NCBI RefSeq assembly: GCF_000425125.1
Contig: NZ_AULE01000028.1
Location: 204,232 to 268,231, forward strand
Length of the DNA stretch: 64,000 nt
Source of the DNA: Paenibacillus taiwanensis DSM 18679
Lineage (GTDB): Bacteria > Bacillota > Bacilli > Paenibacillales > Paenibacillaceae
Reading direction: 5' to 3'
The notes beneath the pieces were generated by a model. That model was not told the origin of the DNA, did no database searches, and was given only the letters and a program-made list of their open reading frames with translations. Within the stretch, counting starts at the first letter, position 1; every line of letters starts with the position of its first letter. Both the position numbers and the translations under genes were made by a program. Positions 21,551-29,856 of the stretch are shown here, piece by piece.

Positions 21551-22966
21551 ATGGCAGAACTATTTAGGAAGAAAAATGTAGAGCAGATGCTGTTGCAAAG
21601 CAAGAGCAAAAGCGTCACGAAGTCATTAGGTGCAATGGATTTAACGCTTCTTGGTATTGGAGCAGTTATTGGGACAGGCGTACTTGTATTAACAGGGCTT
21701 GTAGCTGCCCGTGACGCTGGTCCAGCCGTCATCTTTTCGTTTATTATGGCGGCGATTGTGTGTGGATTCGCAGCACTATGTTATGCGGAAATATCATCTG
21801 CAATTCCGGTTAGTGGAAGCGTTTACACTTATTCGTACGCCACAATCGGTGAATTTGTCGCTCATCTGATGGGTTGGACACTATTGTCCGTCTATGTGGT
21901 AACCACCTCGGCAGTGGCCAGTGGTTGGACCGGATATCTGAATAACTTTTTATCTGGCTTTGGGCTTGATTTGCCAAAAGAGTTAATTACGATTCCGAGT
22001 CAAGGCGGACTGGTTAACCTGCCATCCATGATGATCATTATGTTTATTACTTGGCTGCTTTCACGTGGTACAAAAGAGAGCAAGAAGGTAAATAACATTA
22101 TGGTCGCCATTAAGCTTGGTGTTATTCTCCTGTTTATCGTAGTTGGCGTGTTTTACGTTAAGCCTTCTAACTGGACTCCATTTATGCCTTACGGCTTTGA
22201 AGGTGTAATGTCTGGTGCGGCAGCCGTGTTCTTTGCCTTTTTAGGATTCGATGCGTTATCGACATCAGCCGAAGAAGTGAAAAATCCGCAGCGGGATCTG
22301 CCTATCGGTATTATTACCTCGCTCGGCGTTTGTACCTTGATTTACGTTGTTGTATGTTTAGTAATGACAGGTATGGTGCCTTATACGGAATTAAACGTGC
22401 CTGAAGCTATGGCACACGTGCTGCACGTTGTTGGACAAGATGCAGTAGCAGGTGTAATCGCTGCTGGTGCCATCATCGGGATTATGGCCGTTGTGTTCGC
22501 GTACATTTACGCAACTACCCGTGTATTTTACTCTATGAGTCGTGATGGGCTTATTCCAAAAATGTTCGCGAAAATGAATAAGAAGGAAGCTCCGACTACA
22601 GCTGTATGGCTGACCGGACTCGTGAGTGCCTTCGTTTCAGGCTTTATCGATCTGAAAGAATTGTCCAACTTGGCTAACATTGGAGCTTTGCTCACCTTTG
22701 CGATGGTTGGTGTCACCGTTATGATTTTGCGTAAGACACATCCAAACATGCAGCGTGGCTTCAAAGTACCATTAGTACCATTGCTTCCGATCATTTCGGT
22801 AGGTTGCTGTCTGTTCTTAATGGTGAATTTGCCACTTCAAACTTGGTTGTACTTTGGCATTTGGCTGCTGCTAGGTGTAATTGTATACTTTGGTTACTCC
22901 AGACGCCACAGCCACTTACAGAAAGGCGACAGCGTGGAGGATTCACTAAGAGCATCAAACGAATAG
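21551..22966 (+). CDS. Amino acid permease, cationic amino acid transporter type
   Basis: A 471-residue polytopic membrane protein of the APC superfamily with 12 or more helices. The N-terminus carries the signature LGAMDLTLLGIGAVIGTGVL, the substrate-binding loop of helix 1. Further landmarks are GFAALCYAEISSAIPVSGS and AFLGFDALSTSAEEVKNPQ. It resembles the Bacillus YfnA/YhdG group of amino acid:proton symporters. GAGGAGTGACC precedes ATG 21551. It is monocistronic, ending at the terminator near 23009, and a cre-like site suggests repression by rich carbon sources. Confidence 0.92.
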   Translation: MAELFRKKNVEQMLLQSKSKSVTKSLGAMDLTLLGIGAVIGTGVLVLTGLVAARDAGPAVIFSFIMAAIVCGFAALCYAEISSAIPVSGSVYTYSYATIGEFVAHLMGWTLLSVYVVTTSAVASGWTGYLNNFLSGFGLDLPKELITIPSQGGLVNLPSMMIIMFITWLLSRGTKESKKVNNIMVAIKLGVILLFIVVGVFYVKPSNWTPFMPYGFEGVMSGAAAVFFAFLGFDALSTSAEEVKNPQRDLPIGIITSLGVCTLIYVVVCLVMTGMVPYTELNVPEAMAHVLHVVGQDAVAGVIAAGAIIGIMAVVFAYIYATTRVFYSMSRDGLIPKMFAKMNKKEAPTTAVWLTGLVSAFVSGFIDLKELSNLANIGALLTFAMVGVTVMILRKTHPNMQRGFKVPLVPLLPIISVGCCLFLMVNLPLQTWLYFGIWLLLGVIVYFGYSRRHSHLQKGDSVEDSLRASNE

Positions 22967-23008
22967 CAGGGAAGCGAACGATTAGGTTACACGGTTGCAT
23001 GATTAAGT

Positions 23009-23050
23009 ACTGCTCTTCTGGTCTGCATAGACTGGTCGAGCAGTTTTTTT
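23009..23050 (+). terminator. Terminator of the amino acid permease gene
   Basis: ACTGCTC (23009-23015) pairs with GAGCAGT (23038-23044), an inner GGTCT/AGACT stem extends the hairpin, and seven T follow. Confidence 0.85.
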
Positions 23051-23272
23051 GTTTTGACAGCTCTTATTTTTGTTTTAGAAGTTCATATGATCTGCAATCG
23101 TTCATCCTCCCTTATTGTGCAGTGCTGGTGAGGGGAATGAAGGCACCTGTTGTTAAAGTTGTTGTATTGTATTGTATTGTAGGAACGCCCTGTACGTGCT
23201 TGGGATGTGTAGAAGGTTTCGAGAGGATGATCAGGTGAGCTAAAGCGTCCGTGTGACGTATGTGCAGCCTGT

Positions 23273-23292
23273 GTCGTAACCGCGGTTACGAC
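23273..23292. repeat. Perfect 20-base palindrome
   Basis: GTCGTAACCGCGGTTACGAC reads the same on both strands with no spacer. It is isolated in the gene-free stretch. It does not match the Spo0J parS consensus or any operator I recognise. Confidence 0.8.
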
Positions 23293-23522
23293 TATTACGT
23301 TAATCATCCTAAGTTAATTATCTGACGTGGTTCTTATTAGGGTGACTGTGCGGTGGTATACGTTAATGATAAAGGAATAGATCCGTGCTGAGCTGTACAT
23401 TAAATATATGTAACGTTCTGCACTTACTGGTTAAAAGTACGGGTTCATCTGTCCTGACTATACTTTGTGTTAAGCGCACCATCCACTAATAGTATGAAGA
23501 CCATTTAAAAATAAACACATAA

Positions 23523-23564
23523 AGCAGCCCCGCTGCGCAATTAAATATACGCAACGGGGCTGCT
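23523..23564 (-). terminator. GC-rich hairpin, likely terminator of ald
   Basis: AGCAGCCCCG (23523-23532) pairs with CGGGGCTGCT (23555-23564), with an inner TGCG/CGCA pair. On the minus strand a T-rich tract follows. It lies about 200 bases after the ald stop, and could also serve + strand readthrough. Confidence 0.65.
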
Positions 23565-23766
23565 ATTATAATCCGATCGAGAACGTTTGATTTGTGGAAC
23601 CATACGTTCAACCATTTTGGACATCCTTATGGAATATAGATTGTTTTAGTGCAGTTTATGTCTCTTTATCTATTTATCTGCATTGTTGTCGCAAAACTTT
23701 GCGCATCCATTTTCTTTGCACGTATTAAAATGACGTGTTTTCTATATATCTGTATACTCTTTAAGC

Positions 23767-24897
23767 TTAAGCGTGTGCAGGTGCTTTCTTGAGGGCATCC
23801 TGTGCTGGCACGTAGTCATAACCAAGATCACGAGCTACTGCTTCATAAGTTACAGAGCCAGAAGCTGTATTAAGGCCAAGCATAAGTGCTTGGTTTTCCT
23901 CAAGCGCTTTGTGAACTCCTTTGTTTGCCAATTGAAGCGCGTAAGGAATCGTTACGTTTGTGAGTGCAATCGTAGATGTACGAGGCACTGCACCAGGCAT
24001 GTTAGCTACGGCATAGTGTACAACACCATGCTTCACATAAGTTGGGTTGTCATGTGTTGTAATCCGATCTACTGTTTCGATGATGCCGCCTTGGTCGATG
24101 GCTACGTCAACGACTACAGAACCTGGTTTCATCGACTTAATCATGTCTTCCGTCACAAGCTTAGGTGCTTTAGCTCCCGGGATTAGCACCGCGCCGATAA
24201 CAAGATCAGATTCCTGCACCGCTTCTGCGATGTTAAGCGGGTTGGACATCAATGTATGAACGCTCTTATCGAAAATATCGTCCAATTGACGAAGGCGATC
24301 TGGATTCATATCCATAATCGTGACGTCTGCTCCTAGACCGGCTGCAATTTTAGCAGCGTTTGTGCCTACGACGCCACCACCGATTACCGTTACTTTACCA
24401 CGTTTTACCCCTGGTACGCCTCCAAGCAGAATACCCATTCCGCCGTGCGGCTTTTCTAAAAATTGTGCTCCGATTTGAGCGGACATGCGTCCTGCAACTT
24501 CACTCATCGGTGTTAATAGTGGCAGTGTGCGACCTACTTGTACAGTTTCATAAGCTATGGCAGTTACGCCTTTATCGACAAGAGCTTTCGTTAATTCAGG
24601 CTCTGCTGCTAAGTGTAAATAAGTGAATAAAATAAGTCCTTCTCTGAAGTACCCATACTCGGAAGACAATGGTTCTTTAACCTTTATTACCATTTCGGCT
24701 GCCCACGCGTCTTTAGCTTCTGCGACAATTTCAGCGCCTACACGGATATAATCTTCGTTTGTAAAGCCGCTGCCAAGACCTGCTTCGTGCTCGACAAGAA
24801 CAGTGTGTCCAGCTTTTTTAAAAGCCATAACACCAGCAGGAGTGATTGCTACGCGATTTTCATTGTTCTTGATTTCTTTAGGTACGCCAATAATCAT
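23767..24897 (-). CDS. ald: Alanine dehydrogenase
   Basis: A 376-residue NAD-dependent enzyme interconverting L-alanine and pyruvate plus ammonium. The N-terminal domain holds pyruvate-binding Arg 15, Lys 74 (IKVKEP) and His 95 (TYLHLA), all at the same numbers as in the B. subtilis enzyme. The NAD-binding Rossmann motif is [17 protein letters not shown] near residue 170, and [15 protein letters not shown] is a family hallmark. Length is normal. It starts ATGATTATTGGC with AGGGGGC upstream. In Bacillus the enzyme is needed for alanine use and sporulation. A cre-like site lies 60 bases upstream, suggesting carbon control. Confidence 0.96.
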   Translation of the reverse strand: MIIGVPKEIKNNENRVAITPAGVMAFKKAGHTVLVEHEAGLGSGFTNEDYIRVGAEIVAEAKDAWAAEMVIKVKEPLSSEYGYFREGLILFTYLHLAAEPELTKALVDKGVTAIAYETVQVGRTLPLLTPMSEVAGRMSAQIGAQFLEKPHGGMGILLGGVPGVKRGKVTVIGGGVVGTNAAKIAAGLGADVTIMDMNPDRLRQLDDIFDKSVHTLMSNPLNIAEAVQESDLVIGAVLIPGAKAPKLVTEDMIKSMKPGSVVVDVAIDQGGIIETVDRITTHDNPTYVKHGVVHYAVANMPGAVPRTSTIALTNVTIPYALQLANKGVHKALEENQALMLGLNTASGSVTYEAVARDLGYDYVPAQDALKKAPAHA

Positions 24898-24956
24898 TGA
24901 GGTAAGCCCCCTTGTTCAAGTTAGGTTCATCAGTTGATGTACCCTCAGTATAACAA

Positions 24957-24970
24957 TGTAAGCGCTTTAT
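24957..24970. promoter_or_regulatory. Candidate cre upstream of ald
   Basis: TGTAAGCGCTTTAT matches the CcpA operator consensus TGWAARCGYTWNCW at 13 of 14 positions. It sits 60 bases before the ald start, close to the TATACT-like -10 on the minus strand. The rest of the 300-base gap between ald and the YtxH gene shows only the hairpin at 25094-25133. Confidence 0.6.
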
Positions 24971-25093
24971 ATCTTCGTTTAGAATTCTAAAATGTGAACC
25001 TCGTTTTTGTTCAAATTAACAAACTGCTTGTTCAATTCTACAAATGAAACCGCACCGTTCTTAAGGTGCCATCATTACCCCTTAAACATACAT

Positions 25094-25133
25094 CAACCCA
25101 AGAGAGCACTTTATGAGCGCTCAGCTTGGGTTG
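25094..25133 (-). terminator. Hairpin after the YtxH-like gene
   Basis: CAACCCAAG (25094-25102) pairs exactly with CTTGGGTTG (25125-25133), and an inner GAGC/GCTC pair extends it. There is no clear T-run, so termination strength is uncertain. Confidence 0.5.
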
Positions 25134-25197
25134 AGGATCGCGTTACTATTTGCAGCAAGCACTAACGTGCTTACGCTTACGTATTCCCTAAATAAGC

Positions 25198-25590
25198 CTA
25201 GTCTTTCTTTAATTGCTCAACTACTTCTTCTGCGATGTCAACAGAAGCTTCCTTGACTTGATTTGCAGCATCAATCGTTACATCTTTTACTTGTGTAACA
25301 ATGTTAGCGGATGCTTCTTTGACGCCAGTGACAACAGCTTCTGCTTTAGCGCCTACAGTTTTGACCGCCGTTGCTGCTTTTGAGCTTAGATCAATTGCTA
25401 CTTCCTTCGTCTTATCAGATACATCGTGTGCCTTATCACTAATGTCAGAACGTAATTCACGTCCTGATTTCGGCGCCAACAATAGGGCTGCTGCCGCACC
25501 AATAAGGCCGCCAATGAGAACCCCTTTGGCAAAAGTGGAACATCCTCTTGTATCGCATGTTTCATTTACGGAAGAATGTTGTGTTGTCAT
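25198..25590 (-). CDS. YtxH-domain protein
   Basis: A 130-residue protein with a short N-terminal segment, then a Gly-rich membrane helix (FAKGVLIGGLIGAAAALLLAP, about residues 20-40) ending in KSGRELRSD, the YtxH signature. A long, Ala/Val/Lys-rich amphipathic helix follows (VSDKTKEVAIDLSSKAATAV and similar, about 11-residue periodicity, LEA-like). Such proteins are small stress-associated membrane proteins of unknown function in Firmicutes. The start at 25590 follows AAAGGAGATCATTACG; the upstream extension of the frame has no ribosome site. Confidence 0.8.
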   Translation of the reverse strand: MTTQHSSVNETCDTRGCSTFAKGVLIGGLIGAAAALLLAPKSGRELRSDISDKAHDVSDKTKEVAIDLSSKAATAVKTVGAKAEAVVTGVKEASANIVTQVKDVTIDAANQVKEASVDIAEEVVEQLKKD

Positions 25591-25663
25591 CGTAATGATC
25601 TCCTTTGTATAACAGTAGTTAATGAACATATAAACTTATTAGCGAGCTTTGAATCACTCTTAT

Positions 25664-25681
25664 GATAACAAATGTGTTATC
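25664..25681. repeat. Inverted repeat between the YtxH and PAP2 genes
   Basis: GATAACA (25664-25670) and TGTTATC (25675-25681) with a four-base loop. It lies between the PAP2 stop and the YtxH start on the minus strand; it may be a weak terminator or an operator. Confidence 0.4.
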
Positions 25682-25703
25682 GAATGACTATGAAGGAGAA
25701 CAC

Positions 25704-26381
25704 TTATTTTTCTCGAGTCATCCATCCAAGTGCGTACATGCAAGCAATTAGCCAGATGCCACCCGCCACAAATCCTGCTGACACATCTGTAATATAATGA
25801 ACACCCAAATAGACGCGGCTTAATCCGATAGCAACGATGAGTAATGCTCCTGCTACTCCTATATAGGCAGACGGTTTGCCTGCTGCCCGACAAATACGCA
25901 CGATAATGTATGTCAGCATCCCATAAAAAGCAGTCGAAACCATAGCATGCCCGCTTGGAAAGCTGTACCCGGTAGCAGCTACCCAATGCTCCCATTCAGG
26001 GCGTGCACGTTGCAGCCACGCTTTCATTCCTTCATTTAGGAGATAGCTTCCCGTAAGGGCAATAAGCAGCGTAATGGCATGCATGTACAGCTTTTTACTA
26101 AACGCAAACCATAACGCAAGCAAAATCGCGAGTGGAATAATGATGTGGCTCGAAGCAAAATGCGTAAAAAAGACAACGACTTTGGTTAATAGAGGGCTTG
26201 ACCCTTGTCGTAGGAAATCAGTAACCGCAGTATCGACGCGGTGAAAGTCGTTACTCATTACGCCTTTAGTTATCCAGCCTAATATCAGCAAGAGCGGCGG
26301 AACGAGAACAAAGCCCCATATGAGGCTGACGGTATAATTAACTGCTCGGCTGTTCGTAGATGTTGAGTTGGACATGGTCAA
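25704..26381 (-). CDS. PAP2-family membrane phosphatase
   Basis: A 225-residue protein with six predicted helices. The three phosphatase motifs are present: KAWLQRARPEWE (KX6RP type, about residue 125), YSFPSGHAM (PSGH, about residue 142), and RVYLGVHYITDV (SRX5HX3D, about residue 190). Such enzymes remove phosphate from undecaprenyl pyrophosphate or phosphatidic/phosphatidylglycerol phosphate at the outer face of the membrane. TTG at 26381 is seven bases after GGAG; the alternative ATG at 26375 is 13 bases away. Downstream is the YtxH gene on the same strand. Confidence 0.9.
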   Translation of the reverse strand: MTMSNSTSTNSRAVNYTVSLIWGFVLVPPLLLILGWITKGVMSNDFHRVDTAVTDFLRQGSSPLLTKVVVFFTHFASSHIIIPLAILLALWFAFSKKLYMHAITLLIALTGSYLLNEGMKAWLQRARPEWEHWVAATGYSFPSGHAMVSTAFYGMLTYIIVRICRAAGKPSAYIGVAGALLIVAIGLSRVYLGVHYITDVSAGFVAGGIWLIACMYALGWMTREK

Positions 26382-26480
26382 ACGTACACTCCTTTAATTT
26401 GTTTCTTCGCCTTTTTGATTAAAATACCATTGGTTAATTAGACAGGTATTTTTAATGATTTAACTAATATGAAACTTACG

Positions 26481-26510
26481 TTAGGAATTCGGTTCTGGTT
26501 TCGTTATAAT
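26481..26510 (+). promoter_or_regulatory. Possible sigma-A promoter for the asparaginase-cutC operon
   Basis: TTAGGA (26481-26486), 18-base spacer, TATAAT (26505-26510). The -10 is perfect, the -35 weak; 41 bases before the start codon. Confidence 0.4.
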
Positions 26511-26550
26511 TTACACATAAGTATCACTTGTTTATGAGGGAGAAATCGGC

Positions 26551-27552
26551 ATGAATGAACGATTAATTGAAGAAACTCGCAATAATTGGCTTGAATGTGA
26601 ACATAGAGGGGCAATATGCGGAGTAGGCAAAGACGGGAGCGTTCGTTATGCGTTAGGGGACATGGAAAGCCCTCGCTTCTTGCGATCTGCTGGAAAACCG
26701 TTCCAAGTGATTCCGGTAGTCAAAAGCGGTACGTTAGAGCATTTCGGACTGACAGATCGAGAGTTGGCACTTATGATGTCATCTCATCGCGGTGAATCCT
26801 TTCATATGGATACGATGCATGCCATCATGGAAAGAACCGGCTTGATCCAAAGCGACCTCGTTTGTAATCTGTCCCTCCCTTTGCACGAGCCTACAAAGGA
26901 ACATTGGCTGCGTGAGGGGGGCGAACGGGAACGGAGGTTCCATAATTGCGCTGGCAAGCACTTTGGCGTATTGTCATGGTGTCAGCATGCAGGATATGAC
27001 AAAGCATCCTATACCGATCCTAATCACCCCGCCCAACAAGAAATTACAGCCATCATTTGTGAACTTTCTGGCGCGACCGTCGCAGAGATGGGAATTGGCA
27101 CAGATGGGTGTGGCTTCCCAGTGTATGCGCTGCCTCTACCAGCAATCGCAAAGTCTTATTTACATTTAGCTTGTCCCGAATTCATTAAGGATGATTCGAC
27201 ACGACAAGCTGTGCAGCGTATCCAGAATGCCATGATCAAGTATCCTCTTCTTGTTGGGGGAACAGGAAGGCTGGATTCTGTGCTGATGGAAGACACAAAC
27301 ATCGTAGCTAAGGGCGGTTTCAAAGGAATATTTGGATTTGCCCTTCGTGAAGAGCAACTGGGCTTTGCAATCAAGATTGCTGACGGTTCGGACGAGGAAT
27401 GTGCTTATGTGATAACATCCATATTGGAGCAAATAGGCTATAAGAGTAGCGACACCATTCAGCGTCTCAAAGAGGCATTCCCACCTGAAATTATTAATGA
27501 TCAAGGGGTTGTAGTAGGAGATCGCAAAGCCGTATTTCAATTGAACTTATAA
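26551..27552 (+). CDS. Asparaginase, rhizobial AnsA type (PF06089-like)
   Basis: A 333-residue protein of the asparaginase II family related to the thermolabile Rhizobium enzyme. Family landmarks seen are VECxHRGAI-like LECEHRGAICGV at the start, FLRSAGKPFQ, MMSSHRGESFH, NCAGKHFGVL and GIGTDGCGFPVYALPL. It hydrolyses L-asparagine to aspartate and ammonia; unrelated in sequence to E. coli AnsB. GAGGGAGAAATCGGC precedes ATG 26551. Gene cutC follows after 31 bases, suggesting co-transcription without an obvious functional link. Confidence 0.88.
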   Translation: MNERLIEETRNNWLECEHRGAICGVGKDGSVRYALGDMESPRFLRSAGKPFQVIPVVKSGTLEHFGLTDRELALMMSSHRGESFHMDTMHAIMERTGLIQSDLVCNLSLPLHEPTKEHWLREGGERERRFHNCAGKHFGVLSWCQHAGYDKASYTDPNHPAQQEITAIICELSGATVAEMGIGTDGCGFPVYALPLPAIAKSYLHLACPEFIKDDSTRQAVQRIQNAMIKYPLLVGGTGRLDSVLMEDTNIVAKGGFKGIFGFALREEQLGFAIKIADGSDEECAYVITSILEQIGYKSSDTIQRLKEAFPPEIINDQGVVVGDRKAVFQLNL

Positions 27553-27583
27553 AGATAAATGCAACCAAGGGAGGAAGTAGAAG

Positions 27584-28300
27584 ATGAGTACTGATCAATC
27601 CCGCATTCATTTAGAAGTTATTGCAACCACGTTAAGTGATGTTCGTGCGGCCCAACACAGTGGGGCGGATCGGATCGAGCTCATTATGGGAATAGCCGAA
27701 GGGGGTCTTACACCTAGCCTAGCGTTAGTCGAGCAAGCTGTGCAGCTATCCGCGATTCCTGTTCGTATTATGGTGAGACCTCATGCCAGATCTTTCGTGT
27801 ACGATGATGATGATATTGCGACCATGCTAAAAGACATTGAGCATATACGTGCCGTGGGCGGTGAAGCGATCGTGTTCGGGGCTCTAACGGAGACTGGACA
27901 AGTTGATGAGCATCTGCTGAAGCAAGTGATCACGGCTGCAGGAGACATGAAGTTAACCTTTCATCGTGCGATAGATGAAGCAAGCGACGTTATGGAAGCT
28001 TTAGCTATCATTAAACGTTATCCTTCCATCACAGACATTTTGACTTCTGGTGGTGCCGAGACAGCACCGGAAGGTAAGCATATGATTGAGCAGATGCACG
28101 ATGCAGCCTTGGAAACAGGTCTGCATATTATGGCGGGTGCGGGATTAACCTTGGATCATATTGCAGACTTTGCAGCTCATACAAAGATCACTCACGTTCA
28201 CGTCGGATCCACAGTGAGGCAAGGGGGCAAAGCATTAATGCCGCTTGATCCTGAACGAGTCAAAAGGATACGTACGGAGCTTGATCGGATAAGAGGTTAA
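27584..28300 (+). CDS. cutC: CutC family protein
   Basis: A 238-residue TIM-barrel protein of the CutC family. Landmarks are LEVIATTLSDVRAAQHSGADRIEL at the start (only cited as a region, residues 10-33), VRIMVRPHARSFVY, VFGALTETGQVDE and LTFHRAIDE, then ILTSGGAETAPEG and IMAGAGL. CutC was named for copper tolerance in E. coli, but a direct copper role is not certain, and bacterial members are best regarded as of unclear function. GGGAGGAAGTAGAAG precedes ATG 27584. Confidence 0.92.
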   Translation: MSTDQSRIHLEVIATTLSDVRAAQHSGADRIELIMGIAEGGLTPSLALVEQAVQLSAIPVRIMVRPHARSFVYDDDDIATMLKDIEHIRAVGGEAIVFGALTETGQVDEHLLKQVITAAGDMKLTFHRAIDEASDVMEALAIIKRYPSITDILTSGGAETAPEGKHMIEQMHDAALETGLHIMAGAGLTLDHIADFAAHTKITHVHVGSTVRQGGKALMPLDPERVKRIRTELDRIRG

Positions 28301-28359
28301 CACAAAATTTGTGGTGTACGTGTTATAGATTAAATCATGCGATGCTTTACTGAAATAGC

Positions 28360-28411
28360 AATGCCCTGACCTCCGCTTATCGTAGTTACGACAAGAAGAG
28401 CTCAGGGCATT
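28360..28411. terminator. Hairpin between convergent cutC and DUF1128 genes
   Basis: AATGCCCTGA-type arm at 28360-28369 pairs with TCAGGGCATT at 28402-28411; an inner TCGTA/TACGA stem fills the loop. It lies between two converging genes and probably ends both transcripts. Confidence 0.7.
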
Positions 28412-28434
28412 GTTCATCATGAGGAGGCGTTCCA

Positions 28435-28659
28435 TTAGGAGCGGCGCAGTTTGCCAAGTTCTGAAACGAGTGCTTCCATTTCGCTAATACTAAAATTTGA
28501 TTTGCTCATCACAATGTCATGAATGTCTTTAATGTCGTCATATTGCTCCACAGAAAATGCGGAAGCTTGCATAGCTGCGGCAGTTGCCATCTTCAATCGT
28601 CCTTTTATGTCTTCGATCATCGCTTCAACCTGTGCCTGCGAATTGTTAGCTTGACTCAT
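28435..28659 (-). CDS. DUF1128 family protein
   Basis: A 74-residue, charged, all-helical protein (MSQANNSQAQVEAMIEDIK at the start, FSVEQYDDIKDIHDIVMSK in the middle, ISEMEALVSELGKLRR at the end). It matches the DUF1128 pattern of short Firmicutes proteins, with the conserved DIxDIY/DIHDIV helix. Function unknown. Ribosome site AGGAGG lies upstream of the ATG at 28659. It is monocistronic and divergent from yyaC. Confidence 0.8.
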   Translation of the reverse strand: MSQANNSQAQVEAMIEDIKGRLKMATAAAMQASAFSVEQYDDIKDIHDIVMSKSNFSISEMEALVSELGKLRRS

Positions 28660-28846
28660 TACCTTATTCCTCCTTGAATTCCACTGTTCATGTTATCTTT
28701 CAATCGGTTCGTCCCGATATGCTGAACGTATTGTAACATGAGTTCCATGAAAACTAAACGTCTTTCAATCAACCTGTGGAGTGACAACGTACAGGACTTC
28801 AAGTACAATAAGGCCAATATCTGCTTAGAGGAAATGGAGTGCATGT

Positions 28847-29392
28847 ATGCAGGAGCTTATCTTATCGGATACGATTCGCAGGCCGAAGCTGAAGAAAAGC
28901 AATCAAGAGCAACTGCGGAGTTTTTTTCGACAAATGGCTGCACAGCATTCATTAGACCAATTAACTTTCGTGTGCATCGGGACAGATCGTTCAACAGGGG
29001 ATGCATTAGGACCTCTTGTCGGCTCAGAATTAATGCGTCGTGGTATTAGCGACGTTATAGGAACGTTGGAGCTGCCCTGTGATGCTTCTAACTTGAAAGA
29101 GCGAATAACTACGATCCCGGAAGACAAGCTTGTTGTGGCGATAGATGCATGTTTAGGCCAGCCTGCCACAGTCGGGTATTATCTTGTGGGCAATCAACCT
29201 CTTCAGCCCGCCCAATCCGTGGGCAAAGGCTTGCCGGCAGTTGGTCATTATAGCGTGGCAGCTGTCGTTAATGAACAGGGACCCAAGCCTTATTGGACTT
29301 TGCAGACGACTTCACTGCATACGGTGTTGTTAATGGCGCAAGACATTGCAGATGCAATCTGTGCAGCATTTTGTGCCCCATTGCAGTCATAA
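28847..29392 (+). CDS. yyaC: Spore maturation protease-like protein YyaC
   Basis: A 181-residue protein of the YyaC family (related in fold to hydrogenase-maturation proteases and to Gpr). Landmarks: FVCIGTDRSTGDALGPLVGS (about residues 41-60), IGTLELPCDASNL, VVAIDACLG and GKGLPAVGHYSV. YyaC is produced during sporulation in Bacillus and its presence supports an endospore former. GGAGTGCATGT precedes ATG 28847. Confidence 0.93.
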   Translation: MQELILSDTIRRPKLKKSNQEQLRSFFRQMAAQHSLDQLTFVCIGTDRSTGDALGPLVGSELMRRGISDVIGTLELPCDASNLKERITTIPEDKLVVAIDACLGQPATVGYYLVGNQPLQPAQSVGKGLPAVGHYSVAAVVNEQGPKPYWTLQTTSLHTVLLMAQDIADAICAAFCAPLQS

Positions 29393-29500
29393 ATTTTAAC
29401 ATCGTTCCATAATATGAAGTTGTGGGCATAAGCCGGACCACAGCAAAAGAGCCGGATGTGGGGCATCCGACTCCTGACGATATACCGGTTACTTTGTGCG

Positions 29501-29523
29501 ATCCGTTCCGTTAAGGAGCGGAT
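29501..29523 (-). terminator. Hairpin at the 3' end of the small toxin gene
   Basis: ATCCGTTCC (29501-29509) pairs with GGAGCGGAT (29515-29523) with one G-U and a five-base loop. On the minus strand it begins at the stop codon of the small peptide gene. There is no long T-run, so it may be a stability hairpin rather than a terminator. Confidence 0.5.
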
Positions 29524-29615
29524 TACTTTTTACGACGTTCATTTAATTGAATGATGAGTTGAATCAGACCAATCATAAACATACAAGAGCCTAAGAACAG
29601 TTCGATATCCTTCAT
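29523..29615 (-). CDS. Putative holin-like toxin peptide
   Basis: A 30-residue peptide with sequence type MKDIELFLGSCMFMIGLIQL followed by IIQLNERRKK. It has an acidic N-terminus, one hydrophobic helix and a basic tail, the layout of the putative holin-like toxins (TxpA/BsrG-like class) that belong to type I toxin-antitoxin systems in Firmicutes. AAAGGGGGT lies seven bases before the ATG at 29613-29615, a very strong ribosome site. A hairpin starts at the stop codon. An antisense RNA antitoxin would be expected on the plus strand but cannot be seen directly. Confidence 0.65.
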   Translation of the reverse strand: MKDIELFLGSCMFMIGLIQLIIQLNERRKK

Positions 29616-29856
29616 CACCATCACCCCCTTTCGATTTAGGGAGACATATAAGATGAGTGGACGACTGTTGGAATGAATAAGCAGCGTTTCAAGTAGATGT
29701 TGCCTGTGTAATATAGTGTAGTGTATATCTATGAGCGGACGGCGGTTGATAGAATCGTTCGTTGTGCAAAATGTGAAATTTTTTTGTGCATTTCATGCAG
29801 AAGGCATATAACGAAGCGAATTAGCATAACACGATGAAGCAAAGTGAGGGGTTATG

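Larger units (their letters stand above)
22967..23766. other. 800-base gene-free region
   Basis: Between the permease and the convergent ald gene I see no convincing protein gene; the open frames there lack ribosome sites or run into the permease. It holds two hairpin terminators (listed separately), a fourfold GTATT-like repeat at 23164-23181 and a perfect 20-base palindrome at 23273-23292. A small RNA is possible but not supported by a clear promoter. Confidence 0.6.

Noticed and set aside
23164..23181. GTATT pentanucleotide repeat as a repeat array
   Set aside because: Only three to four units, most likely chance; no spacers as in a CRISPR array.
22804..23238. 144-codon plus-strand frame
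   Set aside because: It overlaps the end of the permease gene in another frame, spans the permease terminator and has no ribosome site.
25609..25635. Sigma-B-like GTTTAT-N15-TGTTAT before the YtxH gene (minus strand)
   Set aside because: The -10 is a poor match and lies only 19 bases from the start codon, so the transcript would begin within or just before the ribosome site.
28738..29049. 103-codon plus-strand frame overlapping yyaC
   Set aside because: The overlapping yyaC frame has a ribosome site and clear family motifs; this one has neither.
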